DNA of 64,000 bases from NCBI RefSeq assembly GCF_040807025.1, contig NC_090942.1:197898247-197962246 (forward strand), given 5' to 3'. Below the pieces are notes generated by a model. That model worked only from the letters and a program-made list of their open reading frames with translations, had not been told where the DNA came from and made no database searches. Origin of the DNA: Struthio camelus (lineage: Eukaryota > Chordata > Aves > Struthioniformes > Struthionidae). Below, piece after piece: positions 24,564-38,831 of this stretch. Each line of letters starts with the position of its first letter. Within the stretch, counting starts at the first letter, position 1. Both the position numbers and the translations under genes were made by a program.

Positions 24564-27500
24564 GTGAACAGACGAGAGAGGAGCAGTGAGAATGGTGTAA
24601 CGACAGTCCAAGTTAATCCATGATAGGGAATGACCGCTGCGCAGCTGAGTTTCACCAAACGGGGTTTATTAGAACAGGAGTTAACAGTTGGTGATACAGA
24701 ACTTTCCTGTTTGAATGTTTAGGGGAAAAATGAGATGAAATGAGATGAAGACATTCTGAGCGTTCTTCAGAGCTGAAGCATCTCTGACTCTTTCAGGGCT
24801 GCCTAGAGATTTTGAAAGCTGACCGACTGCTGGCAGGCCAGGTCTTTTCTGTAGTTTTAAAAAATGCAAACAATGAATTTATTTCTTCCAACTGTGATGC
24901 AGAGAACAGAGCTCTAACTTCTCGTAGATCCCTCCCCTACCTTTCTGTCCTGTCTTCCACCCCCCAACATACACTTCCCCACAGCAGCAACCAGGGCCAT
25001 GGCTCTTTATTGCAGAGAGAAAAATTTCTAAGTTTTGCATAGTTTCAAATTTAGTTGTGAACCAAGGCTTTCATACACTGGAATTATATAAGCCTCTTTG
25101 TGTGAGGGACACAGGACTAACAGGGAAAGGACCTTCTGATTCAAGCTCAGGTTTCTTCTGTATGAAGCGCAGGAAATCACATAAGCTCACTGAGCAAAAC
25201 ATGGTCTTTAACTTAAGCTAGCCTTAGGTGCATGGGAGAGGACGGGATTCTCCCTGTACATGCCACTTGGATATTCAAAGTCCCAAGTCTGAGTCTTCAG
25301 TGACCTTGCATTAATTTTGACCACTCTCATTATATTGTTTGGTACGTTGGCAAGGAGATGAGAACAGTGTACAGATCTGTCTTGTCCTAAATGTACACAA
25401 TGTACAGAAGGTTAGATGCACAGCTCATGTCAGTCAAAAATTGATACAAATTTGCGTCCGTTTAAGATTGGCCCATAGCTTTTTGGCTGGTATCTTTTAC
25501 TATCTCCATATTCCGGAAATAACTACAGCTCACTGAACAGCTTTGAAATATCTGTAAAGCAGAGGAGTGTAGCAACAGCACTGATGGCTTCAATAAAAAT
25601 ACGTTCGGTGCCAGATTATGAATTCATTCGTGCTAGTGTAAAGCCAGAGTAAATCTGTTGATGTTCATTAGTGTTACTTTGGCGCTATATTATCAGGACA
25701 CGGATTAAATCTTAGCTCAGAAGTGGCTCCATACTGCATTGCAATTTGTATGGATTCCCTTTTGTCTCATTTGTTCTCTTTAGATCATGCTTGTTTGGTT
25801 TGGCTTAGGGAAATAATTCAGGATTTATCCATAGCCCTTGGTAATTTTTCTTTGGTCCAAAGACAGTCATAGAGGCTTTGATTTTGTTCCGAAGGAGAAA
25901 GAAATAGCAGCAAACTACAATTCTGTTCTTTGTGTTTTATGAGCGAACAGACAGGAGCTCCCATTCTTTGGATTTCTAAGGGATTTTTAAGTTTTACTTT
26001 TTTAAGCTGAAAGATGTTGCAAAATGATGATCCCCTTTGTCTATTTTCATCCCAACAAGAAGAACCTTGGATCTATGCAAACTACCAGTTGCAGATACGT
26101 TAAATTCTGGAGTCCTGCAAGGTTGGGGCCTTTGCAACTCCTGTAGCTGTCAAAACATAATTCTAGCCAGAAATCTGGCAGCTTTGTATTCAGTATAATT
26201 CAAGCAACCACTTGGTATTGTTTGTATGTAAGGAACAAAACAATAGGCATTGAGACTTTATTATTGAAAGCAGCTGCAAGAGAGGAAGTCTTATAGCCAG
26301 TGGTTAGTTAGTAAATTCTGCCTCGGACATTTCAGTACTGCAGTGCACATTCTCATGATCCTTTCTGTGAGGCTGTATGTTATTTTGTACTGTCTTCTAC
26401 CTTTTCTGTCTCATTCTTCCCTCAGGTATAAATTGTATTAAAACTACTGTGAAACCAAATTTAGAAATATCTGAAGCCCTACTTAGATTTTGTGGCTGTC
26501 TTGTGGGAATATGACTGCTTGTATAAACTGCTCCTGGAAATTTTGTGAGACGAGGATTGCAAAACCAGTTAGGGGAGGCTGTAACTGGAATTCATTATGA
26601 AAAATCCTGCCAACTTCAATGGAGTTGCATTTACTTATTTCAGAGGGCTTTAGCTGTTTATGGTGAAATCCCTCCTGCCTTACTGGGGCACTGCTACACT
26701 AAAATTTCATGTTGCTTGCTGTGCGGTAAGGAAGAAAAAGGAAGTCAGTCTACTCAACAGAACTGCAAATTTCTAACAGTGTCAACGGGGAAAAGTAGAT
26801 TCCTCTTGAGAGCTTCACATGGAGATACCTTCTATCTAACTGCAGTGCCTCTGTCTTTTCACTGACTGTGCAGGGAACATGGGACTCCTTGCACGTTAAT
26901 ATTGCCTTGCTTAATATGCTTCTCCAGTCACCACCTCCAAGGGTGATGCGTTCTGCTTAAATTTGTTGTTTGGCTCTCTCAACTGAAAGCACTTGGAGCC
27001 AGAAAGGAATGTGAGATGTCTCCATTTTCCTGGGATCCACACTGCAAAACCCTTCTTCTGAGGAAACTGCACAGCAGAATGAAATATCAGAGCCCAACTT
27101 AAGCAGAGCAACTGAGTACTTTTCAGAGCACTTCTTCAAAAAGATGATGGCTCTGGCATCTAGGCTCTACTCAGCCTCTTTGCTCTAGAGTGTGTCCTAA
27201 CGACAAGGTAATAGGATATCCTGGGTGAAAACACTGTGCCTTTTGAAATCTTGGCTGTATCTGCAGCGCTAAATAAAAGGTACGGGACAGATCCCTGGCC
27301 CTGGTTCCAACACTGACTGGTTTGTATCCCTGCTGCTAAGGGCCACCTCTTTATAGCATGTGGGACTTAGAGAATGCCAGTTAGAGCATCAAAACCCAGA
27401 GCCAGGGAGTAAATTAGCAGTTACACAGCATGGATGTACCTGAAAGTTATATCTACACTATTAAAGAGAAGAGGTCAAGACAGTAGTCCCTGGCCCATAG

Positions 27501-28080
27501 GCCAAGAGGCATAGGCCAGTTGGTGTTCATGCTGCTTAGCACTAGCACTACACAGCCCAGGACTTTAGCTATTTTCTGAGTCCCAAATGATGTTTCTGTG
27601 ACTATAAGCCACAATTGTTACTTCTGTGTGGTTTTTTTTAGTTCAGTATGTCTGTAGTAATGTAAGGGATATGCTGCAGCCCTCCCAAGCAGGTTTTAAT
27701 AGCATGACGCAGGAGGTGTGTTGCATGCTCTGGAGTATGGTGTAAGGGCAGCTGGATGGATTTGAAGTTGCAAAGCCTGCTAGGATAGTGGATGGAAGGT
27801 GCAGTGAAGGGAAGGAAATTTGGTGGGGTCTTGTTCTTGCAGCCTGTTGGGAGTGGTTTTTGGAATAAGTATTCCCCAGCTGCACCTTGGATTTTGTCAT
27901 GGAGAAAACTAGTTTGAGATGTCAAAAGAAGAGGCAGGGAGTCAGCTAAAAGCAAAGCAGTCTGAATTATCGAGGTCCAGTGACTGGGGTTGCTGTTTGC
28001 CTTCCTCTTTTTTTTTTTTAGCAGATAGAGCATTTTCTTTGCTATTTGGCAGATAAGAATCATGTGAAATCATTCCACTT
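24564..28080 (+). other. Intron 1, no gene recognised
   Basis: No recognisable exon or young repeat. A motif 'cttcaatggagttgcattta' at 26614-26633 resembles a phrase that recurs near other sites of this window (see findings). A T-run at 28008-28019 is the only homopolymer of note. Confidence 0.45.
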
Positions 28081-28081
28081 A

Positions 28082-28165
28082 CCTAGCGGTCAAGGTGCTC
28101 AGCTACAAGGAAGCCAAACTGGGGTTCATGGCCCAGGTCCCTGATGAGTGTTGGCATTTTACATT
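28082..28165 (+). repeat. Possible tRNA-derived SINE head
   Basis: 'cctagcggtcaaggtgctcagc' resembles a pol III A-box region, and 'ggggttcatggcccaggtccc' about 30 bases later resembles a degraded B-box. Order and spacing suit a tRNA-like SINE head. No SINE body can be recognised behind it, so this is a weak call. Confidence 0.3.
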
Positions 28166-31100
28166 AAAATTAAAAACAAAAACCATCCCTGGAGAGGGAT
28201 TAGAAAGCTACATTGAAGTGGTTTCTAGCTCAGTTCCGTAGCGTTCAGTATCGATTGTCTGCTCTCTGCTGGACTCTGAATTCTTGCATTCTTGCTGCAT
28301 GCTGGCTCCACTTCTACGGGAGTATACAATATTTGCTCCCTCTACGCTCCCTTCCGTCCGTGCATGCTGGTGGGGATGGAGCATACTGTGGGCTAAAGAG
28401 ATCAGAGGGCCCGATCAGTGCTCTCAGCGTTAGACCGTTATACTGAACGTGGGAAGCGGCAGTGTTACAACAGCTGAGATGATAGATTGGCTGTGGCCTT
28501 GATCAGATCTTGTATTTCAGGCTTCTCCAGGGTCAACTTTGAGTTGACATACACATCTGTCTAGCCTGGACTGATGGTTGTGCCACCATTCAGAAGGTCC
28601 TCAACAGTCTGGAGAAACGGGGCAACAGGAACCTTGTTTATTAGTTTGAGGAAAGGGGGCAGAACTGTAGGCAGAGGGTCCACTAGCCCTGGTGGCTGTG
28701 GCATGTGTGTGTACATGCAACGGCTGTGCTGCTACACAGCTCTCCCCAGGCCTCCTTGAGAAGCACACCTGTGCCCTCTTCGGGATTTCAACAGCATCGA
28801 AATTCTAGCAGTAATGTTGTGGGGTGGTGGGTTTTTTTCCCTAATGTGTTGGATAACGTTCTCTTTTCTGGCTTTAAAGAGATTAGAGTACCCATCCCTC
28901 CCAGACTTTCGTCTGTTTATGTTGTTTTTGTGTTTATGCATAGAGTTTTCTTGTCTCTTTCTTTCTCACATGCTTGCCAGGTAGCCATTCTGCCATTTCA
29001 TCCTTCTTGGCTACCATTTCTGGCTGGATTCTCTGCTATAAACACTGTAGTTAAGAAGAAACAGGAACAGGGGGAGATGCTTCTAGCATTTTAGAATGGC
29101 TCTTGAAGCTGGGCAGCTGCACCATTTCTAAATGAATGTGATGTTTTATTAGCAGTCTAAACCAATGCAGCTTGATGACACTTCCATACCTGCTTTGATG
29201 TTTAATTTTCTCTGTGTTTTTTTCAAGTTATGCAGTGAAAATAAGGTAGAAATAGAGGTGGAGAAAGGAAAATTTGTTAAAATTACGCTAAATCAAGGGC
29301 TAAGAAGTTAACTATTATGAGGCCAAAACTGCACCGTCACAACAAAAGTAAATATAGCCCCCAATTTGACTAAAATTGTGCAACTTAATCTATTATTATT
29401 CAGATGACCTATTTACAATGCAAGTAATACAAATTTTAGGGAAAACAAATCTATTTTAGTTTTTGTTCTCAGGACAGAATATGAAGCAAGGATCTCCTAT
29501 TTTACCTCCATGCCGAATGTCCCACAGGCCAAGCCTGGCCAAGCAGGAGAGCTGTGGACTGCAGACCTTCTGCCCCAGCTCAATCATCAGCAGTCTACAT
29601 AAATATCATTTAAGCATGGATTAGACTGTTTTTCCCTCCACTTTGAGTAAAACCACAATACTTAAACCTATAGTCCTTCACTATTGAATTACTGTCAGTG
29701 GTTCACGAATACAAGCTCAGGATCAGATGACGTGCATGAGAATGAAGATGACCAGTGCTAGTGTAGATTGCTTCTGTCAGAAAAGCACAGAATTATGAGG
29801 AGATATGGGACATGCACAGGTGGCAGTGCTAATTTATAGCAGTAGATCAAGAATGTGATTGTATCAATAAGTTAAGACCCTGATTTTGTGCAAGAGGACA
29901 ATGGAACACATCCTACGGAGGCGCAGGGGAGAAAGTCACTAATATGAGCAGCTAGCAATAATTTCCTGCTTTAGTTCATTGTCAGCTAGTTTAGTGAAGA
30001 TGCTTGAGCTATTCCCATGAGAACTAGTATTTTAACCTTTCTCTTTTATGACTGCTTTGAGCCTAGGCTGGGGAGGAGAAAGGGGAAGAGAAGGTGTAAA
30101 ATGTCGCGTCAGGAGGGAAGCTGAGCAGTCTGGCTGCATTGCCCACCCGGCTCCATTTTGTGGCCCAGGGAGAGCGCAAAGGCCAGTATATTCATGGAGA
30201 TTTCTAATGAGGAGGGCAGGCTAGCAGTCCTGCTTTTCCACAACAGTGTCTCCCTAAATCCTAAGCAACAGGGAAAGGATTGAGATGTGAAACTTTGGTG
30301 ATCCAGAGGAAAAAAAAAATCTCTATGGAAGATGTGCCTATGTTGGTGTCTCTATTAGGTAAAATCTAAACAAACCTATCTATACCTCTTTTCAGACCCT
30401 TTTGTAAAATCTGTCTTTGACTGTAGGGTCTGTGAGGATGGAAAAGAACAGAATAACAACATTCCATGTCTACTCACCCAAATTGCGCGGTATGGAGATC
30501 ACAGTGCTACAAACAGATGTATTTCCAAGCACACAAGTGGCTACTTACATCATGAGACTATCAGGCTTAGAAAATACAGCTGATTTATTCTGACTTACTT
30601 ATATCATGATGCCATACCTGATGCTGTGAAAATATGGAAATATATTGAAAATATATTGAATAATTGAAAATATACAAATATAGAAAAATATTGATTGGTT
30701 AATTTCAATGAAGTATTATAACTGTATGTTCTCTTTTTGTTTGCTATAAATTGTAAAACCAGTTACTGGTTTGCAATCAGGAAATTATCTGAGTTTTGGG
30801 GAGAAAAAGTATTGAAACCACATTTTTCTGTGGAAATGCCATAGATGATTGAAAATCTTTTGGGCGTTCCGATTGCAAGAGTTAGCTCACTGAGCAGTGA
30901 TCAACATATGTCATTTCTTGGCATTATTTGTCTTTGTTCATAATTTGTTGGGTTTTTTTTATTTGGTTTTCAACAGAAAGTTTTATATTGAAAATTATTT
31001 CACAGGATGCCGCTGTCCCCATCAGGCCCTGAATTGTAAAATGGTGTCATGTACTGTTTTGTTCAGCTGACTAACTGCATCTACATCTATAAAATGATTC

Positions 31101-33944
31101 AGTCTTCAGTTGCCAGAGGCTCATCTTATTATTTTCTTCTCCTTAAATAACTCTTTACATAAAACATTGAAAATGTAAATGTGATTCATTGGTTATTGAC
31201 TTTTTATAAACTGTTATCTTTCTGAATATATTTCAGTTCTTGAAAGGTGAAGACTGTAAATATTAGCACAACTAATGGAAATTGTATGCATAAAACCTTA
31301 AGCACAATGCTGGATATTTTTTCTTTTTTTTTTTTCCAGCAGTACAGTTCCATCTTAGTACCTTGGGCTTGATGGGATAAGGGGAAAGATTCGGCCATAA
31401 TTCGGCTTGCAGAATATATTTTTAAACGTCTCTGGAGCGGGGAGAAGGAAGTGCTAAATTCATAAGAACTTTGGTTTAATAGTTTCAATTTTATACTTTC
31501 CATTTGTATAATCGGGTCAATTTTATAAAGGCATAAGTAGCACTAGAACGTTCAATCCAGCATAATCCAATTACTATTTCACTCTCTCAGGCATGTCTTA
31601 CTCTTAGATAGGGAAAAAATCACCGAGTTTGATTACTGTGGATTTGCATGTACACTTGGTACCATAAGTAATCTATGTTGTGATATTTTGCCTGTGTTTT
31701 CCTATGTACTGAGAGACTATCTCAGTGCTGTGATATGGAAGGAGATGATAGTTTTAAAAGGTTATTTCATAAACTGTGAAAGGAGTGCACTTGCTATAAG
31801 CAAACTTGTCAATGTCAAACAGCTGGCGTGATATACCAACATGCAGAGTTTGATTTAAGTTCATGGTATTCTGTATGACAAAGAAGCTGATTCTTATTGA
31901 TGATTTCACAAAACGCTGCAAGTCTGACTCCCAGCCTGTTTTAATGGAGGTGCATTTTGGGGAGTGATTCAGCTGGACAGTGGTGTCCCCAAGGCTCTGC
32001 ACTAGTTGTCTCGGTTTTTGATGCTTGCATGTTGTCTGCCATGCTGCTATTAAGTAACGCTAGAAACCAGTATAATCAGAGCAGACACGTTTGTGCTCAC
32101 TTCCTTACTGTTAATAGTAGAAACCTACTGCAGGCTGTGCGGCAGCACCAGGGCATGGCACTAGCCTGTCTGATGGAAGACATGTTGTTACCCTGGCACG
32201 CTCGAAGGAGATGTTGCATCAGTGTGAGCATTCCTTTGCAGGCTGGTTTGCAAGAACAGATTGAAGTTCTTCTTTTGGGGAATTTTCTTCTGTCCCAGTC
32301 ACAGTGATAACAACCCTGGACAGCACTGGTACTCTAAGAAATGCAAAGATGCGTCACCGTTGAAGTTCAGTTGTGCAAGTCCCCCTTACAGCAACATCTC
32401 TGTGTCAGAAGAAAAAGGTATGATGATACAAGCTTGGTTTATTACTTACAGCTGTTGCCAACCTGTGTTTGCAAAAATTATCTTCAGATGTCAGAAGAAC
32501 TGGGCAGGCCATGAAATTTTTGTTACAGCTCCAGCTAAGGAGAGTATATTACAATAGACCCAGCAGCACTGCTTCTAGAGGTGGCATCCCCATTCCCGCC
32601 AGTGAATTTTTCAGCTCTAGGCGTATGAAGTTTATTTTTGCTCTGCATTAGGATTTGGTGGAGGGGCTTCTTCTGTTGTTTTTAAGGCTCTAAATTTGCC
32701 TCTTTCCTAGTTTGCTATGAGAAGGCTGTTGTTCCTTCCATATATTACATTTACTTAGACACTTGCGTTGGGTTGCTCGGAAGAAATGTGTAGCAACGCT
32801 ACATCCTCAAAGGATTGAGATCAACACACCGTTTCAATGCTCTGCAGGCTAGTGAGCTAGAAGAGATCTTTCTGTGCTTCTCTGACAGCAGTAAGAACAG
32901 GTGGAGAGGAATCTTATAACCAGATACTGCTGGGTCAGGGTCAGGGTAACCCAACCATTGCAGAAACAAGTGAGAAATGCAAGAATATAGCATTAATACT
33001 TAGCAGAAAGGTGGACTGGTATTTATTTTAACAGTCAGGTATCCAGCGGCTCAAATTTCATAAACAATGCTCGCCTCTGTTACTGAAGTACAGGACAAAA
33101 TGTTTTTTATTATCAGAACTAAAGTTCAAATCTTGAATGTGTCAGAGGGCCTCGGTTTGTACCTCAAGTCTCCAAGATTCAATACCTTCTTTAGGCTAAA
33201 AGGCCACCAAGTTTTCTGGTTGCATCAGCCCCTGCTTCTGAGTTCCGCTCCAGACCCACAGCTATGGATCAGTCTCCACACTCCTGCCTTTTACAAGGAT
33301 ATCCTGGAAGCGTCACCATCGCCTCTCCAGAGCTAGCTTTACCCTCACTTTTTCTTCAGAATATGCTGGGCTTCTTCAGGTGGACCGAGATAACCAGTAC
33401 TGCTCCGTGCCTGCTTCTGCAGCTCTGGGAGCGGTATTGGTTATCTGGGAATGCATGAGACTATCCTTCAGGGTTAATTTTGTGGCTTAGGTGAGACTGT
33501 CCCTGTGTCTGGTTTTCCAAAGTTCTGGCTTCTTCTGAGTAAGCACTGGCAAATGCCATCATCTTCCCTTCTAGTTTTTCCTTCCTGCTTCTCTTACACA
33601 TAACCACCTCCCCAGCAGCACCTGCAAGGCAGAGCGAGTTCAGAAAGTGCCCCCCACACCTCCTTGTGCTGCGGCTGCCCATGGCGTGAGGAAGCGTGAA
33701 GGAGATGCGCTTCTGCTGCCATTCAGCTGCTGTGCGGATAGTGGCAGTAGGATGTGCTGCAGGCTCTGCGGGTATGTAGGAAGGGCAGTTTCACCATGCT
33801 ATGATAATACTAACGCAGCATTTTAATGAGCCCCCAAATGGCTGACTGACTATGAAATTATGATGCTGTGCCAGAGAATGATGGTATCTGGGAAAAAAGC
33901 AGCAAGGCAAACTAATTAAAGTACTAACCTGGAGTTTCTTTACA

Positions 33945-34112
33945 TATCTTTGCTTTTTTATCCCCTCTTCTTTTTCTCAAATTTTTTTCTCCTCCTTTTC
34001 ATTTCCTTGCTTGCCTTTCATTTTCCCTTTTTATTCTTTATAACATTCCCTTTTATCATTTTCTTCCCATGTACCTTCTTTCATTTCTTATTTTCTCCTA
34101 GCCCCTCTGTGT
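33945..34112 (+). repeat. Polypyrimidine-rich tract
   Basis: Long C/T-rich stretch with few purines, ending in an acceptor-like 'ttctcctag|cccc' at about 34091-34104. No exon with coding signal follows, so I treat it as low-complexity DNA. Confidence 0.7.
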
Positions 34113-34919
34113 CCCAGATTGCATTTCCCCTTCCATTAACCAGTCCTTCCCCAGATCCTGACTTCTCCTGGGAACCGTCATTCAAGGACTTTAAGGCCAA
34201 TTCTACATTTTTACCTCTCTTTACCTCTGTCTGCTTGTCAGGGGTAGGGACTGTTCCTTTGAGTGACAGAGCGTGCCAGTTGTGACTGCAGCCGGCCTGA
34301 GACAGTGGTGGAAGGAAAAACTTGTTGAAGACCCTTTTTAGTAATGGATCAAGGGACACTACAGACATCCAGCCGGATTATGTGCATAGTTTCAGACACA
34401 GATTAGGGGCTCTACAGAGAAGCTATTTTGACGCAGTTGCAGTGCTAACATGATGCACGCAAACAGAGGGATGGGAAAGCAAGAGCTAACAGAAGGAAGC
34501 CCTGTTTTCAGTGCAGTACAGTATTTTAGTGCAGTGTCAGCAAGTGGACAAAGGAGTGTGATGGGATGGGAGGATGGGACTCTTAATGTTTTGCTTTTCT
34601 CACTCACAGTGATCCTCATAAGAAGATGACATCAATCATTTTTAATTTTTTTTTAACATTTGTATATAAGACAGCAGTGATGATGTTGCAGATGACACAG
34701 ATGGGGAAGAATCAAATAAGCTTTAAAAAAACATTGTCACAAAGGTAGTCATTTAACTGAGGGAAGGAAATGACTGCCATCTTTTTCACAGCTTTTAGAA
34801 ATAATTTGTTCATGGAGCTGTAGGTTTGTTTTTTCAGCTACGTTAGGCCAGGTTTTATATCACTTGCTGGCAGTAAGTTCTGCAAGGTTTGAGTAAGTCA
34901 TGTTTCTGAAGAGCTCTGG

Positions 34920-35200
34920 TTCAGCAAAAGAGCTGCAGTTTGCCCTCTCCAGCCGGCAGCAGGAGGCACCTTCGTGTGGTGACATCTGGTGCTGGGACAT
35001 GTCCCTGAGCCAGCTGCATTCTTTCCTTGCTCCCAAGAGCTCTTCGCTCTTGCGACTGCCCCGGGGCCTGGGCCCGCGGCGTTAGCAGGGCTCTCTGAGC
35101 ACAGCCCAGCTGGAGGTCAAGAGCTGCTGCATGGCCCTGGCAATGTTCTCCTGGAGTTGCAAGCGGTCCCTTACAGAGGTGCATTTCAGGGGCAGAAAAA
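34920..35200. other. Local GC-rich patch inside intron 1
   Basis: The GC content rises clearly, with 'gactgccccggggcctgggcccgcgg' wording at 35054-35082 and several CpGs. It is much weaker than the island at 8860. It could be an internal promoter, an enhancer or a chance patch. Confidence 0.3.
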
Positions 35201-38200
35201 ATGAATAGGCATTTTATAAAATTAGGAATTACTCATTACATTCGGGAGCTCGCTGGTGACATGCCCTTCTAGAAGATTTTCCCTATCAAAAAGAAACTCC
35301 TTACTAATTCAGTTTATTGTAGACTGGTGTGTAGACCACAGAGCAGCTGAGTTAAATGACATCATTGGGCACTACCAACTGCATAGAGTTGCTTAGGATT
35401 AGAAAACCTCTTTCCCTCCCAAACAATGTTTTTGAGTTCAAAAATAAATTTAAGGAACGCTTAACCCAGTAGAAGCCACCACGTGCAACGGTGACATTCT
35501 GCTCAGGATCCACGGGTCACCCCTCACCACCACTTCCCCGTTGTAACCTCAGGCAGGAGTGGTGCAAGGCACGGCTGTGCATCTGGCACAGGGGCTTGCG
35601 TCGCACGAGAACAGTCAGAGGCTGCACAGTATTTAGGAAGTCAATAATCACTTATAAACTCGGAAGTTAATAATGAAATTTAAACTCAAATTTAATTTCA
35701 CTTTCAATCAAGCCGTGTCAAATCTAGCTAAGGATCATGTGACAGGCAGTCAGGCAGACCTGCTGCTCCGCACCTCTTCATTTTGCTTTCTTACCAACTC
35801 CTGATGAATAGCATTTTTTTTTTGTTTTGCATAAAGGTAGGGTGAGTGTGCTCAAAAGAAAATATTTACATTCCTAAAAGCCCTGCTTATGAATAATGCA
35901 TCAATACCAATAAAAACTGCAATTATACAGCATTTGCACCACCAAGTATGTGATGTTGTGTTGGGCAGAAAAATGTTTTGCCTTCCTGATGCATAGCTTG
36001 TTTTCTAAGTCCTTTTTTGGCTTTCTCTGTGACTAGGGGAAGGAGGCTGGGGATCCTACAGAAACTGGAAAATCTTTCAGGTTCACGTTGGCATGTATAA
36101 ATCACATGCTTGAACCTGAGCATGAACCCCAGAAAAGAATTTTCCCCCAGGCCAGATTGGTGGGCATCCCTACTTGCGTTTTGGTTTCGGTTTGCTTGTT
36201 CCTATAATGTGGGTCATAACTAGCTTCGTAGGACTGTCTGAACCATTTTGCTCATTTATTTTTGCCTTCTCTTCCTTTGGTACCCTGTATTTTAGATGGT
36301 TTTCAGTCTATCATACTAAACGTATTAAATGGAGTGATGGCGAGCATTTTGTGTGTTACGGCTAGATAAGCATATGAGACGGACATTCATTAAACTCCTC
36401 CTATCAGAAATGTCTGTAGCTTGACTGTGTTTCCTGGGCACCGAACTGCCTCGTACATGTCTCCCCTACCTCCTCCACAAAGGGTTACTTTCTTATAAGA
36501 ACCTTCTAAAAAGCTAACTCTTAATGTTAAGAGTACCCTGTGGAGGTGACTTTTAAATTTCAGAGAAACCAGTTCATTGCCCCCACTCTTCAGGTTACCA
36601 TTTTAAAACAAAAGATGCAACGTCTTTCTTTCTTCTAGGTAGGATTTAATCATAGTCCCTGTTACATCTTTATTGCTCCTGTTCCAGAGGAGAGGCCATT
36701 TTTACACACAACTTGTGATGGGGTTTTTGCACCGAAATGTATTTTTCCTAAGGTTGAAAGAGTGTCTTACTCTATACCTTCTATTGCTAATGATATGTCA
36801 TCTGTACCTTCTTTCTTTTACCGGTAATTAAGTGTCTCAAGGAGGGAGCAGCTTCTAGGCTATTCCTGCTCCTGAGTAAGTGAGGTATACTGACTGTAAG
36901 CCTGGAGTTAAACAGAAGCAGTTCTGCTCTCTTCACTCTTGTGATCTTATATCAGTTTACCAGTTATTATTTCCTCTTGTCAAATAAAGCAATAGCAAAG
37001 CTTTGAAATGATGTTGCAGCTTTTCCAAAGAACAATTTCCCTCTCTTTCTCTGCCCTCTTTCTGCCTTTGCCTGTATATTTGATAGCACATCAGCTTCCT
37101 CTTGAAATGATCCCCAGTAGAGCACTTCAGCTATTTCAACCTGGGGTTTTTTTTAAGGCATTTTTTAAAAACTGGCTCCTACAGCAGAGTATGGTTATTA
37201 TGAAGAGCAATAAAAAAATCCTTCTTTCTTAGAGAGCCAGTGTTGTATGCACTAATGCACGCAGTGAACTCGGTGCCCAAGAGTATGCCCACTGAAATCA
37301 CATTCAGTTGTACTCTTTGCACACACAAAATTAAGCACCTGTGCAAATGCTTGCAAGGCAATGGCTTTAAATCTCACCAGCAGCTCCGAAGATATGTGTT
37401 GCTGTGCAAGAAAGACTGAACCAAGACAATTCTCAGTCATTGTCATTATTTATTTATTACCTGTGTTTCTAAAGTGGATGTTATATAGACATCAACAGAC
37501 ACAATAAAGAGCACAACAATGATCTTCCGAAGAATTTCTTCACTCCACTCCAGTACTCATCATCACTTTGACATAGGCAGTTTATTCCAGGAAATGGTCT
37601 GGCCCATTTCACAGCAACACTGACTGAATATCAAACAGGGCAGAAACCAGAAGCTACAGGATTTAATCGTAGCACAGTTTCTGAGATTAACCAATAACAT
37701 AAACAAAACCCTCTCTACTTAGTTTTTTGCTGTTTCTTACTGCAGGACTGAATTTGAGCTGACGCCGCTCCAGCTTTTTTTTTTTTTTATGCAATTGCCT
37801 AGGAAATCCCACAGTAACAGTCTTTTGAGTCAATGGGACTTTAACTGCTTACGAGATTGAAAATAAGAGTTGGATACGCATTGTTTCAGGTCAGACAAAC
37901 GGCCAACATGCAGTGCAGAGATCTTGAGTGAGGTCTCTTCATCAATACCTTTGACTTAGAGAAGTTGTTTTGCGTGGAATTGTTTGCAGCATGTGGGAGG
38001 AGCCGCCTGTCTTGAAGGCCCAGTTCTTCCCGTAAATCAATGGAAAGGCTGGCATGGGCAACGTATGTAAAATGAAGTTCATGATTTTTACAGCTTCATC
38101 AGTTCCGCTGGAATCCTTTACGTTACGAAGCTTCATGGTGAACTGAACAATGATCAGAGTGACTGAGAATGCTATTCACTGCATCGCGGGGTTTTCCTCT

Positions 38201-38822
38201 GGGCTTTGCTAATATCAGTGCAGCGCGCCAATCCAGAACAGCTGCAGAAAATGATTCTTGGAAAGCTTGAAAGATTTTTCTCCACAGCAACACATGGGGT
38301 CACTGAATTGTACAATAGGAAGTCTTTAAGCATGGATTTTTCAGGGCACTGAATGAAGCAGAGAAGGAGCGATTTACACCTCTTAGAGCTTTTGTTTCAG
38401 ACTGTGAGCAGATTTTGGTATTCATCATCATATTAAGTTGCTGGATTTTAAAATGCATCTGCACTCAAAGAGCTTAGAATGTGCCTTTTTTAAGGAGAGA
38501 CTGAAAAAAGATAGAAGAGGTGAAAGTTAACCTATTTCAAAAGTATAATCATATAAGCAAGTTAATAAACATTGAGCAGCAGGTCCTAAAATCCCCTTTC
38601 AAATTTATATAAGAAAACTATACATTGTATAAAGTCATAGAATAGATTATCTTTCTTCCTTTAAAGCCTCAGGAGTTTCTCTTTGATGACAACATAGCAT
38701 TTGGAAATATTATTTCCTAAATATACTTTATTGCTTAAGTTATAGAAATATATTTTGGTAACAAGAGTTTCTGCACTTCTTTTTCTCCTTTTCCTTTCTC
38801 TAGGATAGTTGCATTGATTTCA

Positions 38823-38831
38823 ATGAGTTAG
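38823..38831 (+). promoter_or_regulatory. TRMT9B: Two-codon upstream ORF in TRMT9B 5' UTR
   Basis: ATG-AGT-TAG lies 15 bases before the TRMT9B start and in the same frame. Its context is weak (T at -3, A at +4), whereas the main start has G at -3 and G at +4. The acceptor at 38803 places the whole uORF in mature mRNA. Such minimal uORFs can slow or divert ribosomes, but an effect here is inferred. Confidence 0.7.

Larger units (their letters stand above)
28166..38803 (+). other. Intron 1, 3' part, no gene recognised
   Basis: A pyrimidine-rich tract lies at about 33945-34112, and a GC-richer patch with a few CpGs lies at about 34920-35200. A faint LINE-like phrase occurs near 31975-32005. Short A/T tandem wording occurs at 30640-30690. 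The stretch ends with a strong polypyrimidine tract and the acceptor AG at 38802-38803. Confidence 0.45.

Noticed and set aside
27638..28063. 141-codon - strand frame
   Set aside because: Composition is biased by a T-rich tract, an overlapping frame on the same strand is also open, and there is no domain.
33950..34285. 111-codon Phe/Leu/Pro-rich frame resembling membrane segments
   Set aside because: It is simply the translation of a polypyrimidine tract.
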